64,000 bases of DNA from Epiperipatus broadwayi (lineage: Eukaryota; Onychophora; Udeonychophora; Euonychophora; Peripatidae): positions 4,041,059 to 4,105,058 of the forward strand of contig JAQFVV010006293.1 in assembly GCA_028023455.1 (NCBI GenBank), read 5' to 3'. Position numbers and translations under genes: made by a program. Positions within the stretch are counted from its first letter, which is position 1; every line of letters starts with the position of its first letter. A model generated the notes under the pieces. That model did not search any database, was not told the DNA's origin, and was given only the letters and a program-made list of their open reading frames with translations. Positions 25,840 through 38,189 of this stretch are shown piece after piece.

Positions 25840-27090
25840 ACTGAAACAAATCCAATAACAGCTCAAATTAATTATATTCCAAAGCTGCATGAAAAAAAAG
25901 TTTAATAAAAAATACTCATCAAAGTTGAGTGGTTAATATACAAACTGCCTAAAAAAATGAAGAGAAAAGTTGGTCTATGCACTGAATCTTGCTAGTAAAT
26001 ATTTTATAAAATAGTGAATAACAATAAAAATGATAAATTGCAATGTAAAGGAAAAAAAATTGTGAAAGAATTAGTAGTTTCTAAAAATCTAAAGCATTTT
26101 GAACCCTTTTTAGTTTGCCGTTTTTGGAATGGAGTTTTAAATAAAATCTTCCACATATGATATTAAAACTTTGGAACTAATAATATTTTAAAAGTTATCA
26201 TTTAAAATTTAAATATCAATAGTAATTATTTCTTTCTTCCTATTTCTAATTAATGTAAATAAATAAAAAAAAACTATTTTTTTTCTTTCATTCATTTATG
26301 TATCAAATCATGATATAATATCAGTAAAATTGTTTCCATAACATGTTACTAAGAGAATAAAGAAAATGTTTTTCAAAAATATATGTTGTTGTAAAAAAAC
26401 AAATTCTATCTTGTAAATAGCTGGTGATGAATCCATTGTGTGGAAAACATTTTGTTGAGAAATATTATATATGGTATAAATAATCCAGTCTAGGCTAAGT
26501 GGCGAGTCTACCTTAGTTTAAAGACACATAAGAAGAACTGTCACATTGATATAATCTAGAGGGGAGAAATCACTGGTTAAAACTCTTTTTTACAGTAGCT
26601 CAGATAGCTGTATTTGCTGACTGCTTTTAAAGTATTTTAATACTCCAGTTACAACAGCCACTATGATGACTTTATCTATGAGAACACTATCTGCTATGTA
26701 TGGCTAGGCAACAAAAAAAAAACCACACCAGCCAAAATGCTTGGAAAATGCAATTGGATTCAGAAACTAATGCTAAAGTTTCCAACCTAGTCAGTGCTTA
26801 CATTAATAATGCCATGAAGAAAAAAGCAGACCAAGCTATAAAAATGATATTATATCCTATCTAAAGTCACCTGTGCTGCAGGACATCATCTATAACATTG
26901 CCAGTGCCTAAGGTGAAGAACTTCCATCTTTGGAGAATTTAATGAAATCTAAAAATCTATTTAAAGAATAATATCTGCAGAAAACCATAATAAGAGTTCA
27001 TCATTATAGATATTATAAGGTCTTACATTTAAATTAAAATTAAAAATATATTTTATATTTAATATTTTTTATATGTATTACTAATTGTAA
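25840..27090 (+). repeat. Diverged repeat family A, copy 1 (relic coding sequence)
   Basis: Collinear with 35610-37190. Both copies share, in one frame, a relic peptide pattern: SLE(E/N)LMK, then a Lys/Asn/Leu patch, a Lys-Glu, a stop and YL, near 26930-26985 here and 37012-37065 there. A shared frame with shared spacing suggests an ancestral coding region, perhaps a retrotransposon gag. All frames are now broken. Confidence 0.55.
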
Positions 27091-27239
27091 GAACAACACC
27101 AATGCTATAAACTGCAAAGAATTATGCTTACCCCTTCTCCAAAAAATGGATGCTCTAAACTATAATTTGCATAAATCTGAATACAACCTGCCTGTATATT
27201 CTGGCCTGCTGTTTGCACATTCACTTCTGGTTAGTATAA

Positions 27240-30200
27240 TATAAAACAAAATGGGTTAGCTCAGTTACAGTTTATGTTTGGTTAAATGCAAATAATTAAT
27301 AAATAAAATATCCTGCATTAAAATTAAACATTGTATTATCAAAATAATGAATAGGTTCAGTTTATAAAATAAATAAATAATATTTAATATTTCATGAGAC
27401 TTGGAAGTGAAAATACAGATGACAAAGAAAGATTACATTGAGCCAATATCCCATAGGATACTACCTCAGTGGCATAAAAATACTATCCACCCTATTACTA
27501 TCTCAAATAAATAAACTTATAGTATTCTTATGACTTTAATAACTCCTACTCATTAAGATTAAACTAATAATTAAATCTTAATCTCTTATCTACTATAATT
27601 TAACTCAATAAAATCTAAGGTTCATAAAACTATTCTAAGTTAAATAAAATTACTTTAGTAAAACATGACAAGGGATTTTTATGTCACACTCTACTACACT
27701 TAAACTAATATTAACAAATAATAATAATATTCTTCATTGTATGAACTAATTCTGTATATCTCTTTCTTTACTATAATTTTATTACTATAATAAAATGAAT
27801 AAAATACTATCATATAATCTTTTATTTCCATATAATAATGTAAGAAAATGTGGTGACAGATAGCATATAATTCAATGTACCATTATGGTAACTAATTTAT
27901 GACCATAAGATAATGTAAAAATATGATTACTTAAATAAATAAATACTAAGAAAATATTCGAATTCTTAAAATAATTCTTTATTTATTTTTGTGCAAAAAA
28001 TATCATGTTTGATTCAGTTATTCCGTGTATCTCATGCAGTTTAATGGGAAAATGAAACAGTCAGGACACACAAATTTTGAAAACAAATTTAACAAAGTTT
28101 ATTATTAACAATAAAATAAAACAAACAATTTATTTACAGTATTTACACTGGATATTCTCAATTTACACCATTCTACATTTTTTATTACTTAGTTATTAAA
28201 ACAATCTAGAATTTATTTAAGTCTTCATTCTGACTTAAAATAATAATAATAAAATAATACCATTTTATTTATCTCTTTCTAATTAAATTTATGATAAATT
28301 ACATTTATTTGTTTTTATTAAAAAAAAAATCCTATCTTTAAATATTATTTAACTATACATTTTTTCTAAAAAAACATCCATAGAAACATATTATGGAAAA
28401 CATAAAAAATAACATTATCGTGAGTATGGATTTTTTAAAAAATAAATAATTTTCATTTTGCAATGTTAAAAGATGTCATATAAAATATCTACTAATAATT
28501 TATTACTAGATTTTGTGGATATTGTTGTTCACTACACTATGTTTATTAAATATAACACATTCCCATTTAATATTACTTTAATACTATATAGTTGTAATTA
28601 CCGATATGTTCCCTATTATTTAATAAATACAAAATTATACCTATGCTTATTATTTATATCGTTTTACTTTATAACATTATATATTTAAAAATATGCAATA
28701 CTTATTTTAAAACAAAATAAAGCATTTAAAAGTTATTTAAATTTTAAAGAACAATTTTGGTTTATATACTTTATTCCTGAAATTTTATTTTATTTCCAAA
28801 ATAAATCCAAAAAACATATTTTATGATTCTTTTCCCTTTTAGGATCCATTGGATTTTCAATTGTAATTTATACAAATTCTACTTCTTCTAAGTAATTGAA
28901 CTTATCTCATTCAAATGATAGCATATCTTAAACTCTAAATTATCTATTATTTCTTTTCAAATATATCATACTGTACGATGTAGTTACATTGGAAATCTAG
29001 ATAGTGAATAGATGTGTAGGATCTAGGGAAGAAAAACTAGAGTATAACTCATAGCATATATCAAAATTATCATGGCACAGTCTATCTACAAGAAATAGAG
29101 GCCTGACCTATTTTGTCTAATGTCCTCCAATATTATTAATGATGTCAAGCTATTCCTTCAGCTTTATTGAAACATCAATACTTAAAGAAAATAGACACTG
29201 TCCAAAATAAATATATCAGTTACATGGCACTGTTAACTGTACTGTATATCCATGAAGATTATAAAATATTATTCATATTCCCTCATCACATCCTATTATA
29301 CCATCATCTTGAGTTCATGTTCACCATATTATTACCAAACCACTATCTTATCATTATTTCCTAAAGATTTATCACATCTTACATCGACAAAATAACTATC
29401 TTGCATATTCAAAACAATAAACAAAATTCATTTATAATTAGAGTGATCTCACTGATCCACAAGAAAAGTTTGCTTACTTCCTTATTCTATATTCTAAACC
29501 TTTACAAACTAATCATATAAATACTTTGAACATCCAATAATATGAAAGTTTTAAAAAGAATCACATAAATTTTTATCATCATGTTATGTTATATTATTAG
29601 TATAAAATTATAGTATGCATATTCTCAAAATAAATCCTAATCTCATAATTTTAAAAGGGTTGTATAAAATGCGTTTACATACAACTCAACATTTAAACTT
29701 TCATACATTACAATTCATAGGCAATCTAAAAAGAAAATGAAATATACATAATAAAATATCAATATTCACTAACTATTACCAAGTAATATTAGCTTGTTAT
29801 CACCTATACGGTCTTTGGTTTTCCATCAATTAGATACATTGCATACATGAAAAATACATCAATACCTTTATTTAAAATGTTCTTATTTAAATTATTAAAT
29901 TATTATACTATAGGATTCTAATATTATCAATAAATTAATGTTCATGTTCCTACTCTTATAAACTAGAAAATTTACATTTAAAATAAATAGTAATAAATGA
30001 AAATCATATTTACATAAACTTCAGCTGAAACAAATGTTTTTTATAAGTCCAAATATTTCCATTTTCTTTCTCAAAAGTTTTTTTTTTTTAAAAAAATGTT
30101 CACTTCAAGAGTAATTCTACAACCTCCCCCCATTGATATGATGATGAACAAGACAATACGTTTCCTGCAGTAAGTGTTGTCCAAACTTCCAGTAGAAAAA

Positions 30201-32330
30201 TCTCAGGTTTTAAAAAATGAATAATAAAAAAAATATTATGATGTCTTAAAATCTTGAAAAATTACATAAAATAATCATCAATCGATTCTGGAATAATTTA
30301 TAGAATAATAGTTTATGACTTCTATAGTTCAGAATGATGATTATTGAAATCATAATAAAATTATATTATTAAAATAATAACTTGAAGCTCCTGTTCTGGG
30401 ATATTCCTTAATAGCTGGACAATGCATCATGTCCCTTCAGCTTAGCTTAAACTATCCGGATAAACTTTTGCACAATACTTATTTCCATAATTCTATATTT
30501 TATTTATTAACATGTTCACTTTCTTTATAGGTTTCTTCTTCAAGGAAATTTATTGTTATTTATTAGCTATTCAGAGCTTTTTCTTGTCTTAAATTATCAG
30601 CTTTTAAAACAATTTTATATACGAATGCGTAGAACCTATATATTGTTCAGGTTTTAATAGAATACGCTTTTCTAAATATTTTTTGTAAGTCTTTTCTTAA
30701 AATAATTTCTTGTAGATATTTTAAAAGTTTCCTTCAAAAAGGATATAACATTTACTCTTATAACATGATATTTCCATAAATTTATTATAGAGTATACTTG
30801 TCCTATTGCTTATTAATACTGGACAAGATTATCTTGCTATATAAAATAATGTGTCTTTACTTTTAATTGGCAAACAATTTTTCTAATGAGTTTCCCATAC
30901 AATGTCCATAAAATTAATTTATTCATTTGAATAGTCCTCTTGTTCAATATTATTGAAACTGCATTAATAAATATTATACTCAATTTTAAAATATTATAAG
31001 TTGAATACGTTTTTCTTATTGGTATATCCATTTTATTATTGCAAAGTTATATATTAGACTTTGATGAATACTACTGGTAAAAGACTTTTAAAATTAGCAA
31101 GGCATATTGAATGAAATTATTATTAATATTTTTTATTTTACAATCTCTTTTTGAAAATACTTTTAAAATAATAATAACCTATTAGCTTTGCAAATAAAAT
31201 TGTATGAGAGCACTAAAAAATTGACTAAATAATAAAATTAAAAATTACTATCACCTTGATAGCTACTGATATGATCTCTGCTTCCTTTAATACATTTTTT
31301 AATCACCACTGATACCCCCCCCCGTGCAATCTGTATTTATATCTTAGAAAATATGTCATTCTATTGGTTGATTCTTACTTTTGGTTTGATACCAAATTTG
31401 CATAATGTTACAAACTTACGCAATTAAATTTCAAAATAAAAAATATGACATATTAAAACTTTAAAATATTATTTAAAATATTAATCTTAAATCAATTATT
31501 ACTTTACTAAATTACTTAAATACCTTTAAATGACTTATAAAAATAATATTTAATAATTTATCCCACTTTTAATATTTAATTTATCTATTTTTATTTTAAC
31601 AAAATATTTAACTTTTTTTATTAACTGTACTCATTTTCATTATATTATTTAAAACATTTTATACGATAGTTAACTTAATATTTAATATTTGCTTTTATGA
31701 TAGGTAATAATTATATCCAATTCTATAATGCAATTTTACAATATTTTAAACTTGATTAATCTAAATACTAGCAAAAAAGTGTGTAAAACCATATATTATA
31801 CAAATCACATGACTAATATAACCAAGACAGACCGTATCTGATTTTTTTGTCTGGGAATAAATAATAAATTGCTACACTTGTCATATTAAATAAAATAATA
31901 CAATTATATAAAATTTGGAAGAATAATTTAGAAAATATAGAATTAAATACAACTTTCACTACCATAAGTATAATTATTAAATATGATTTATAAAAATAAA
32001 TATAACATTTATTTAACTATAAGTTTTTAAACTATTAAAATTGAACTTTTTAAACATACTTTTAAATATTTATAGCTATGTTATTTATTATGGCCAGCTT
32101 TTGCAACCATATGTAATAATATTTTTAGCTTTATTTAACTATTCTTAAGTGATTTATTATAATTTTATGCATTATGTATTTTCATTTAGCTTCAAATCAT
32201 ACTTTAAGATATTATTAACAAAATATACCTAACACGTCAAAAGAACATATTCTAAAATTTAAAATTTTTAGTAATTTACTGTGATGAACTATTTCTGACC
32301 TATAGAAAAGGGCACAATATATATACTCTT
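27240..32330. repeat. Large diverged interspersed repeat, copy 2
   Basis: The second copy of the repeat at 2800-7420, same orientation, with shared landmarks across the whole length. No ORF is conserved. As in copy 1, a minus-strand AATAAA sits in the TTTATTATTAACAA region near 28100. Its start and end are approximate. It directly follows repeat family A, so A plus this segment may once have been a single larger element. Confidence 0.5.
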
Positions 32331-32440
32331 TCATATTCTGATTCTGCTATGAATATGAGGGCACAATAAGCCTCCAAAAGAGCACTAAGGTTTCATATTT
32401 TTACTTTACTCAGCTTCTCTATTACTGTGTCTCAGTGCAC

Positions 32441-32486
<46 letters not shown>

Positions 32487-32490
32487 GTAT

Positions 32491-32525
<35 letters not shown>

Positions 32526-33840
32526 CTTTTACTATGTGGTGAAACTGAACTGATATCAGACCGATATAGCTATCTGGCTTGATAGGCTGGGCTTGAAGAC
32601 ATTATGTGTCTGAAAAATTTATGCTTGCAAACTGATAGGAACTTGTTTCATAAACACACAGAGTTAGTGTTTAGATATAGTTTCTGGTCCCTACCCTTCA
32701 ATGATGATAGCAAATTAGCTTGAAATCAGCTGATCTGAAGGTGGATCCAATGAAAGAGATAGTGAAATTTTGACTCTTTTGTTATGTAAACATATGCTTG
32801 TACGGAGATTTTGGTAAAGCTCCATCTATTGATCATAAATGCAAGCTATAGCAAGTTATGTGATTTATAACTTGTTTTGTTTTTCATATATATATATATA
32901 TATATAATCTGTGTTAATAAATTGTTAAGTCACTTTTTTATTAATTCATTTAGTTTGCTTTTGCTTATCTAACTCAATCCAAACATTGTGCTTTTAACAT
33001 CCAATATGTTAATAATCTACATAACCCTAACAAATCATGCACTCTACTGGGAGACATACAAGGATGGTGGCAATAATTTGTAAATGATGATGTTCAGGTA
33101 TTAATAAGTTTTTCAAAAGTAAATTTTTTAGTTAGAAGGTTTGGCACAAAAATTTCATTTTTTATTTTATTGAAACTGAAAAACAAATAAAATACTTTTG
33201 AGAGGACTTGTCTTTATGTTATAAATCATCATTATCATCATTTGATTAATATTATTATATATATTTGAACTGAGTCATTTTAATTTTTTTTATTAATCAT
33301 TCAACTTTCATCAAATATAAATATTTATTTGAATCAAAATTTGCTGTTTGTATATCTTTGATTCCTGGTTCAAACTCAAATACCATTATATATTTGTTAC
33401 AAACAACATTGTGACCTGAATATCCCTTTTCTTTTGCTCAACTTTATGTCTATATAGTCACATAATGTACTGGATATTAAAGTATGAATAATTTAGCATA
33501 TTATGAGGTATGTATAATAAGAAACATGCAGTAAATGTTTGGAATGAGAAATAAGATTAGCAAGTTTATAAAAAAATATATGTATTAACTTTTATAAAAG
33601 CAATAGTAGGCAGGATAATATTTAATAAACATCAATATATAAAAAAATAATAAAAAATATATAAAAATAAATATTAAAGCAGAATTATATCACATTATTC
33701 TGGAGAAGATTGAATATGAAGGATTGAGATTGATGTGTTTATTTAATGATAGTGTATGTATAAAAATATTTTACATGTTTGTAAATTTGCTTATATTTCA
33801 TGTGTTTGTAAATCTGCCTAATCAGGATTGATTCATCAGT
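32331..33840. repeat. (TA)n arrays and mixed non-coding sequence
   Basis: Two adjacent (TA)n arrays (about 32444-32483 and 32495-32523) are separated by a TATTAAGTATATCGATATA block, and the first lies between CTTAATATA and TATATTAAG arms. A third run is at 32888-32906. The segment 32525-32880 has more balanced composition but no ORF. A shared piece (32935-33000) matches 37190-37260, marking another dispersed repeat. Confidence 0.6.
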
Positions 33841-35250
33841 AACACAAGAGCCAGTACAACCAATGATATCAGAGTGGTATTTCAACAGTGCAAAAGCCTT
33901 TAGAAGGAAACTCAGGCATAGTTAATAAAAACAATGTTGCTATTTAAGAAGGAAATTTAGCAGGAAAAAAGATATAACAACTTTATGAAAGAAATACAAC
34001 AGAGACACGAAGAAAGGCTTATAAAAATGGAAGAAAACTTTGAAATAGTACATGAAGAAAAAAACTAAAAAATGAGCAGATGATACAAATCATCCTGAAG
34101 TTATGCAAATGTATGCAAAACCTTTACATGAGCTTAGGAAAATTACCAACAGTACAACAAATGTGGACAGTGTCAGGGAGAATAAAACATTAATAAGGAA
34201 ATCATCATATTCTAAACCAAGTGTGATAATACAAAAAGCCAATGAAGTATTAAGTTTGAATTTAATTACAGAACTTAAAATGGATGATTTTTTTAAAAGT
34301 AAACTTTTGTAATAATATTATTGAAGATAAAATACAAATTCAGTGAGCCATGAAAACAAGTAATGATGTAGAAAAGATTTAATAAAACAAATTTTGCTGC
34401 CTAAACATTAAAAAAGAAGGATGATGAAAAAGAACATATGGAGGAAATTAAAAAATAGAAATACTCATCATTTAAAGCCCATAAAAAGATTAAAGAACAT
34501 AAGAAGATCAAAAAGAGTAAAATGCTCTAATAGTATCATGAATTCAAATCCATTAAATATCTTTGCCAGATTGTTAAGTTTTACTACCAGAGCAAGGAAT
34601 AAAAATAAAAAGGAACAAAGAGAGAAAAAAAGTAAATTACCTATTCCAGAATAAGGAGAATATAAAATTTTTTGAATCATCCCAAATAATATGTCCACCA
34701 CTAAAGAAATAGCTGGGGAAAGGTAAAACTTAATTTTAGAAAAATAAAGAGTGGATGATTTTCTGTTGACCCTGGATCTGTTAAAAGGAAAAATGTTTTA
34801 AAAATAAAATTATTTAAAATATGTTCAAAGTTAAAATATATGACAATACTAAAAGTGACTTTAAAATAAACAAAAAAAGAAATTGCCAGCTTTTGAGAAA
34901 GCAAAAGTGATCATTATGAATAACATTGATAAAAATATAATAAAAATATTAAGTGATAAATAAATTGTGTCAATGATTATAAAACATATGATCAAAATGA
35001 GTAAATTTATTTCTGCAGAGAATAAATATATTGTACTTTTAATGAGGTATTGGGATTTGGTCAGGTACACAAGACACCATGTTATCATGTTATATTTTGA
35101 AGTCCATATTGTCTCAGGTGCTGCCACAACATTTTTTCAAGTGATTTACTCACTCACCTGCAAGGATAAAAAAATCAAGGTGCCATTTATCAGTCTCTAA
35201 AATGCATAAGTGAGCAAGAATTTATTTTCAAATGTTATATCCATCAGCCT
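33841..35250 (+). pseudogene. Degenerate coding-like region, unassigned
   Basis: Between 33980 and 34720 the plus strand shows broken frames with coiled-coil-like, Lys/Glu-rich peptides (for example MKEIQQRHEERLIKMEEN near 33985, and the 69-codon ORF 34103-34312). A second open patch (34967-35200) has no recognisable motif. The pattern would suit a dead gag-like or other transposon gene, but no diagnostic motif is present. Confidence 0.3.
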
Positions 35251-35609
35251 TTAAACCTCAAAAGGGAGCAAGGCTAATATTTGATGCATCATAGATATAT
35301 TAACAAAAATCAAACTGAGATAATTCTTCTTGTGTTAGTATTTTATTGTAAATCTTATTGTTCTATGGTTGAATGTTTATAAATTCTAGAATTGAAATCC
35401 TATTCATTATTTATACAGTTTAACATCAATCAAATATTTGAACAGTGAAATCATAGACAATTGTATTTTGTAAAACATTAGTTATAAAAATGACTGAAAT
35501 ACAAAAATAAAGAAATAAATAGAAATTAAAATTTATTGCAATAGGCTTAAAAATGAGAAATGAAAGGTTATACTGTTCCATTTGCTCATTTTAAAAGGAG
35601 GGGATTTAT
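35251..35609. other. AT-rich non-coding stretch
   Basis: No gene, RNA gene or clear repeat boundary was found between the degenerate coding-like region and repeat family A copy 2. Confidence 0.45.
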
Positions 35610-37190
35610 AACTAAAACAAATCCAATAACAGCTCAAATTACTTATATTACAAAGCTGCATGAAAAAATTTTTTTAATAAAAAACTCATTGAAATTGAGT
35701 GATAAATTTACAAACTGCCTAAAAAAAATTAAAAGAAAAGTTGATATATGCATTAAATCTTGTCATTAAATATTTTATAAAATTATTTTGTAATGAGTAA
35801 GTAACAATAAAATGATACATTGCAATGTAAAAGAAGAAAGAAAAATGTTTTGATTCATAAAATTTTTTAATTACATAGTAAATTTCACCAGCATCATTCA
35901 TTCAAGCATGTAAAAGTAATTTAAAGTGATTATTTAATATCTTCACGCTGTCACTTTCAAACACTTAAGATTCGCCCATACAAAAGCGTTTGGGTTTGAA
36001 AAGATAGATGGCCATTCTATCTTTTCCAAAGACTTTATTATGTGTTTGAAGTGTTAGTATTCATTCATTTTATAGTTAAAATCCAAAGCACATGTGCAAT
36101 AGTTTAATGCTGTTTAAATATTACATAGTTTCTAAAAATCTAAAGTATTTTAAACCTTTCTAGTTTTTTTTTTGGATTGAAGTTTTAAATAAAATTTCCC
36201 CCATTTTTGTAGTAAATTTGATGGCAACTTTGAATTTATTAAAATTTTGAAATTAATAATATTTTAAAATTTAAATGTAAGTAACAATTATTTCTTTTTT
36301 TTTCTATCACTAATTAATGTAAATAAAGAAAAAGAAAAAACCTATTTTTTCATTTATTTATTTATCAAGTCAAGATATAATATCTGTAAAATTGGTTCTA
36401 CAACAATTTGTGAAAAAAATAAAGAAAATGTTTGTCAAAAACATGTTATTATAAGAAAACAGATTATATCTTGTAAATAGCTGGTGTTAATCCATTGCTT
36501 GGAAAACATGTTGAACAACATTAGGTAGATTATAAATATTCCAGTCCAGACCAAGCAAATAAGTCTACTTTAGTTTATTTAAATACTTAATGTAAGAAGC
36601 AATGTTGCAATGATCCAATTTAGAGGAGAGAAAACACTGATTAAAACTTTTCCACTGTAGATTGGATATCCATATTTGCTGATTGTTTTTGAAGTATTCA
36701 TCAATACTCCAGTTATAACAGCCAGTATGATGCCGTTTATCTAAGAAAGGATTATATGTTATGTGTGGCTAGAAAACAAAAAACCACACCTTCCAAATTA
36801 CCCAGAAAATGCAGTCAGATCCAAAAATTAACATTAAAGTTTGCCAAAAATTAGCCAATGTTTGCTTTAATAATGCCATAAAGAAAGAAGCAGACAATGC
36901 TGTAAGAGTAACCCAAGACCTACTAATATTATTCCCCATCTAATGTCAACAATGCTTCTGTATTTTCTTTCTAACATCACTAGTACCCAAGGAGAAAAAA
37001 AACTATCATCTTTAGAGGAATTAATGAAGAAATGTAGAAATCTATTAAAAGAATGATATCTGTAAAAAAGCATAGTTTGCAACTGTTTAATTATTTCACA
37101 TGGTAAAGTCTTATCATTATAGATGTTATAATACCTTAAAATTAAATTAAAAATATGTTACACAACAGTTTTACATATTTCATATTAATA
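35610..37190 (+). repeat. Diverged repeat family A, copy 2
   Basis: Collinear with 25840-27090 (compare AACAAATCCAATAACAGC at both starts). Relative to copy 1 it carries roughly 270 extra bases around 35850-36120, which include the palindromic MITE-like repeat. The relic peptide pattern SLEELMKKCRNLLKE is readable near 37010-37055 in the same frame as in copy 1. Confidence 0.55.
35952..36056. mobile_element. Foldback MITE-like repeat, copy 2
   Basis: It is bounded by CACTTTCAAACAC and GTGTTTGAAGTG, which are near-perfect inverted repeats. The central palindrome AAAAGATAGA-TGGCCAT-TCTATCTTTT lies at 35999-36025. The core and one flank match the repeat at 15401-15470 in reverse orientation. 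The segment is absent from the corresponding place in the other family A copy, supporting an insertion. Confidence 0.55.
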
Positions 37191-37258
37191 AATTATTTTT
37201 TCATTAATCCATTTAGTTTGCCTTTTTTAATCTAACTCAATCGAAATATTGTGCTTTT

Positions 37259-37325
37259 AATTCAAACAAAACACTTAACAATATATATATATATATATAT
37301 ATATATTGTTAAGTGTTTTGTTTGA

Positions 37326-37362
<37 letters not shown>
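37259..37362. repeat. Two adjacent AT-cored palindromes
   Basis: At 37259-37328 perfect 24-bp arms (left beginning AATTCAAACAAAACACTT) flank an (AT)n core. It is followed directly by a second palindrome, ATTATAA on each side of (TA)n, at about 37326-37362. Both can form long hairpins or cruciforms. Confidence 0.9.
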
Positions 37363-37363
<1 letters not shown>

Positions 37364-37605
37364 GGGACAACTCTATCAACCTTACCTGCCATACCCTGTT
37401 GCGGCATCAGATACAATGGACAGCCATACACAGATGTCCCAGTCCGAAAATACACTTGGATATTTCTATCAACTGTAACATCTTTATGCCTAACACATTG
37501 TGTGCCAGATATAATGGAACCCGCTACCCCAAAGTTACTGGTGCCATATATACCAGAACGACAATGTACACCATATGATGACACCAATATGACTACGTAA
37601 TTGGA
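37360..37605. repeat. Degenerate ~50-bp tandem repeat
   Basis: AATGG(A/G)-type words recur at 37361, 37414, 37513 and (AATGTA) 37563, consistent with about five ~50-bp units, one strongly diverged. Composition is less AT-rich than the surroundings. ORFs on both strands (37313-37600 plus, 37357-37587 minus) arise from this repeat and are probably not genes. Confidence 0.5.
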
Positions 37606-38045
37606 TAACTTGGATGAAGGGTGTCAACCTACTACAACAAGTCATATCATAACTTTGTGATTCGACAACACATTTGGGTGTGTCAGATGTTTCAGAATTA
37701 GAAATGACAGATAATAAAAGGGAGCACATCTCACTACTATCAGATCTGAGCCTTCAAATAGGGTGCTACAGATGTCACCATGAAATGCCCAGCTCCAAGT
37801 CACATCTACTTTCAATATACTAACTTATCATTTACTGAAAAATATTTCAATGTACCTTAGACCAGCACATATTCATTACATCTCCTTTCTAATACCCATT
37901 ATACCATGGAATTCGAACTCAGGGAGTTCTTACAATCAACTCTCTTCAGGGATGGACCTACTCAATTTTAAACGAATTAGGCTTATGTATAAGCATAGTT
38001 ATAGGAAAATACTGATGATGATCAATTATTTGTTAAGCACTATTT
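37606..38045. other. Moderate-GC stretch without supported gene
   Basis: Composition is closer to balanced than the neighbourhood up to about 37930, but no continuous frame, splice signals or motif could be assigned. Confidence 0.4.
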
Positions 38046-38180
38046 AATGATGATGATGATCATCAAATCTATAATAGTGTAAATTGATAATGTGATGATG
38101 ATCATCAAACCTATAGAAATGTAAAAGCATCATGTGATGATGATGATGAACATCTGTTGGTATAAATGCATAGTGATGGT
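38046..38180. repeat. GATGAT-rich short tandem repeat
   Basis: Three to four degenerate ~40-50-bp units, each containing (GATG)/(ATG)n followed by an ATCATCAAA-type stretch. Confidence 0.6.
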
Positions 38181-38189
38181 GGTGATGAC

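Noticed and set aside
38046-38180. CRISPR-like spaced repeats in the GATGAT region
   Set aside because: Units are degenerate and variable in spacing and the genome is eukaryotic; simple tandem repetition explains it.
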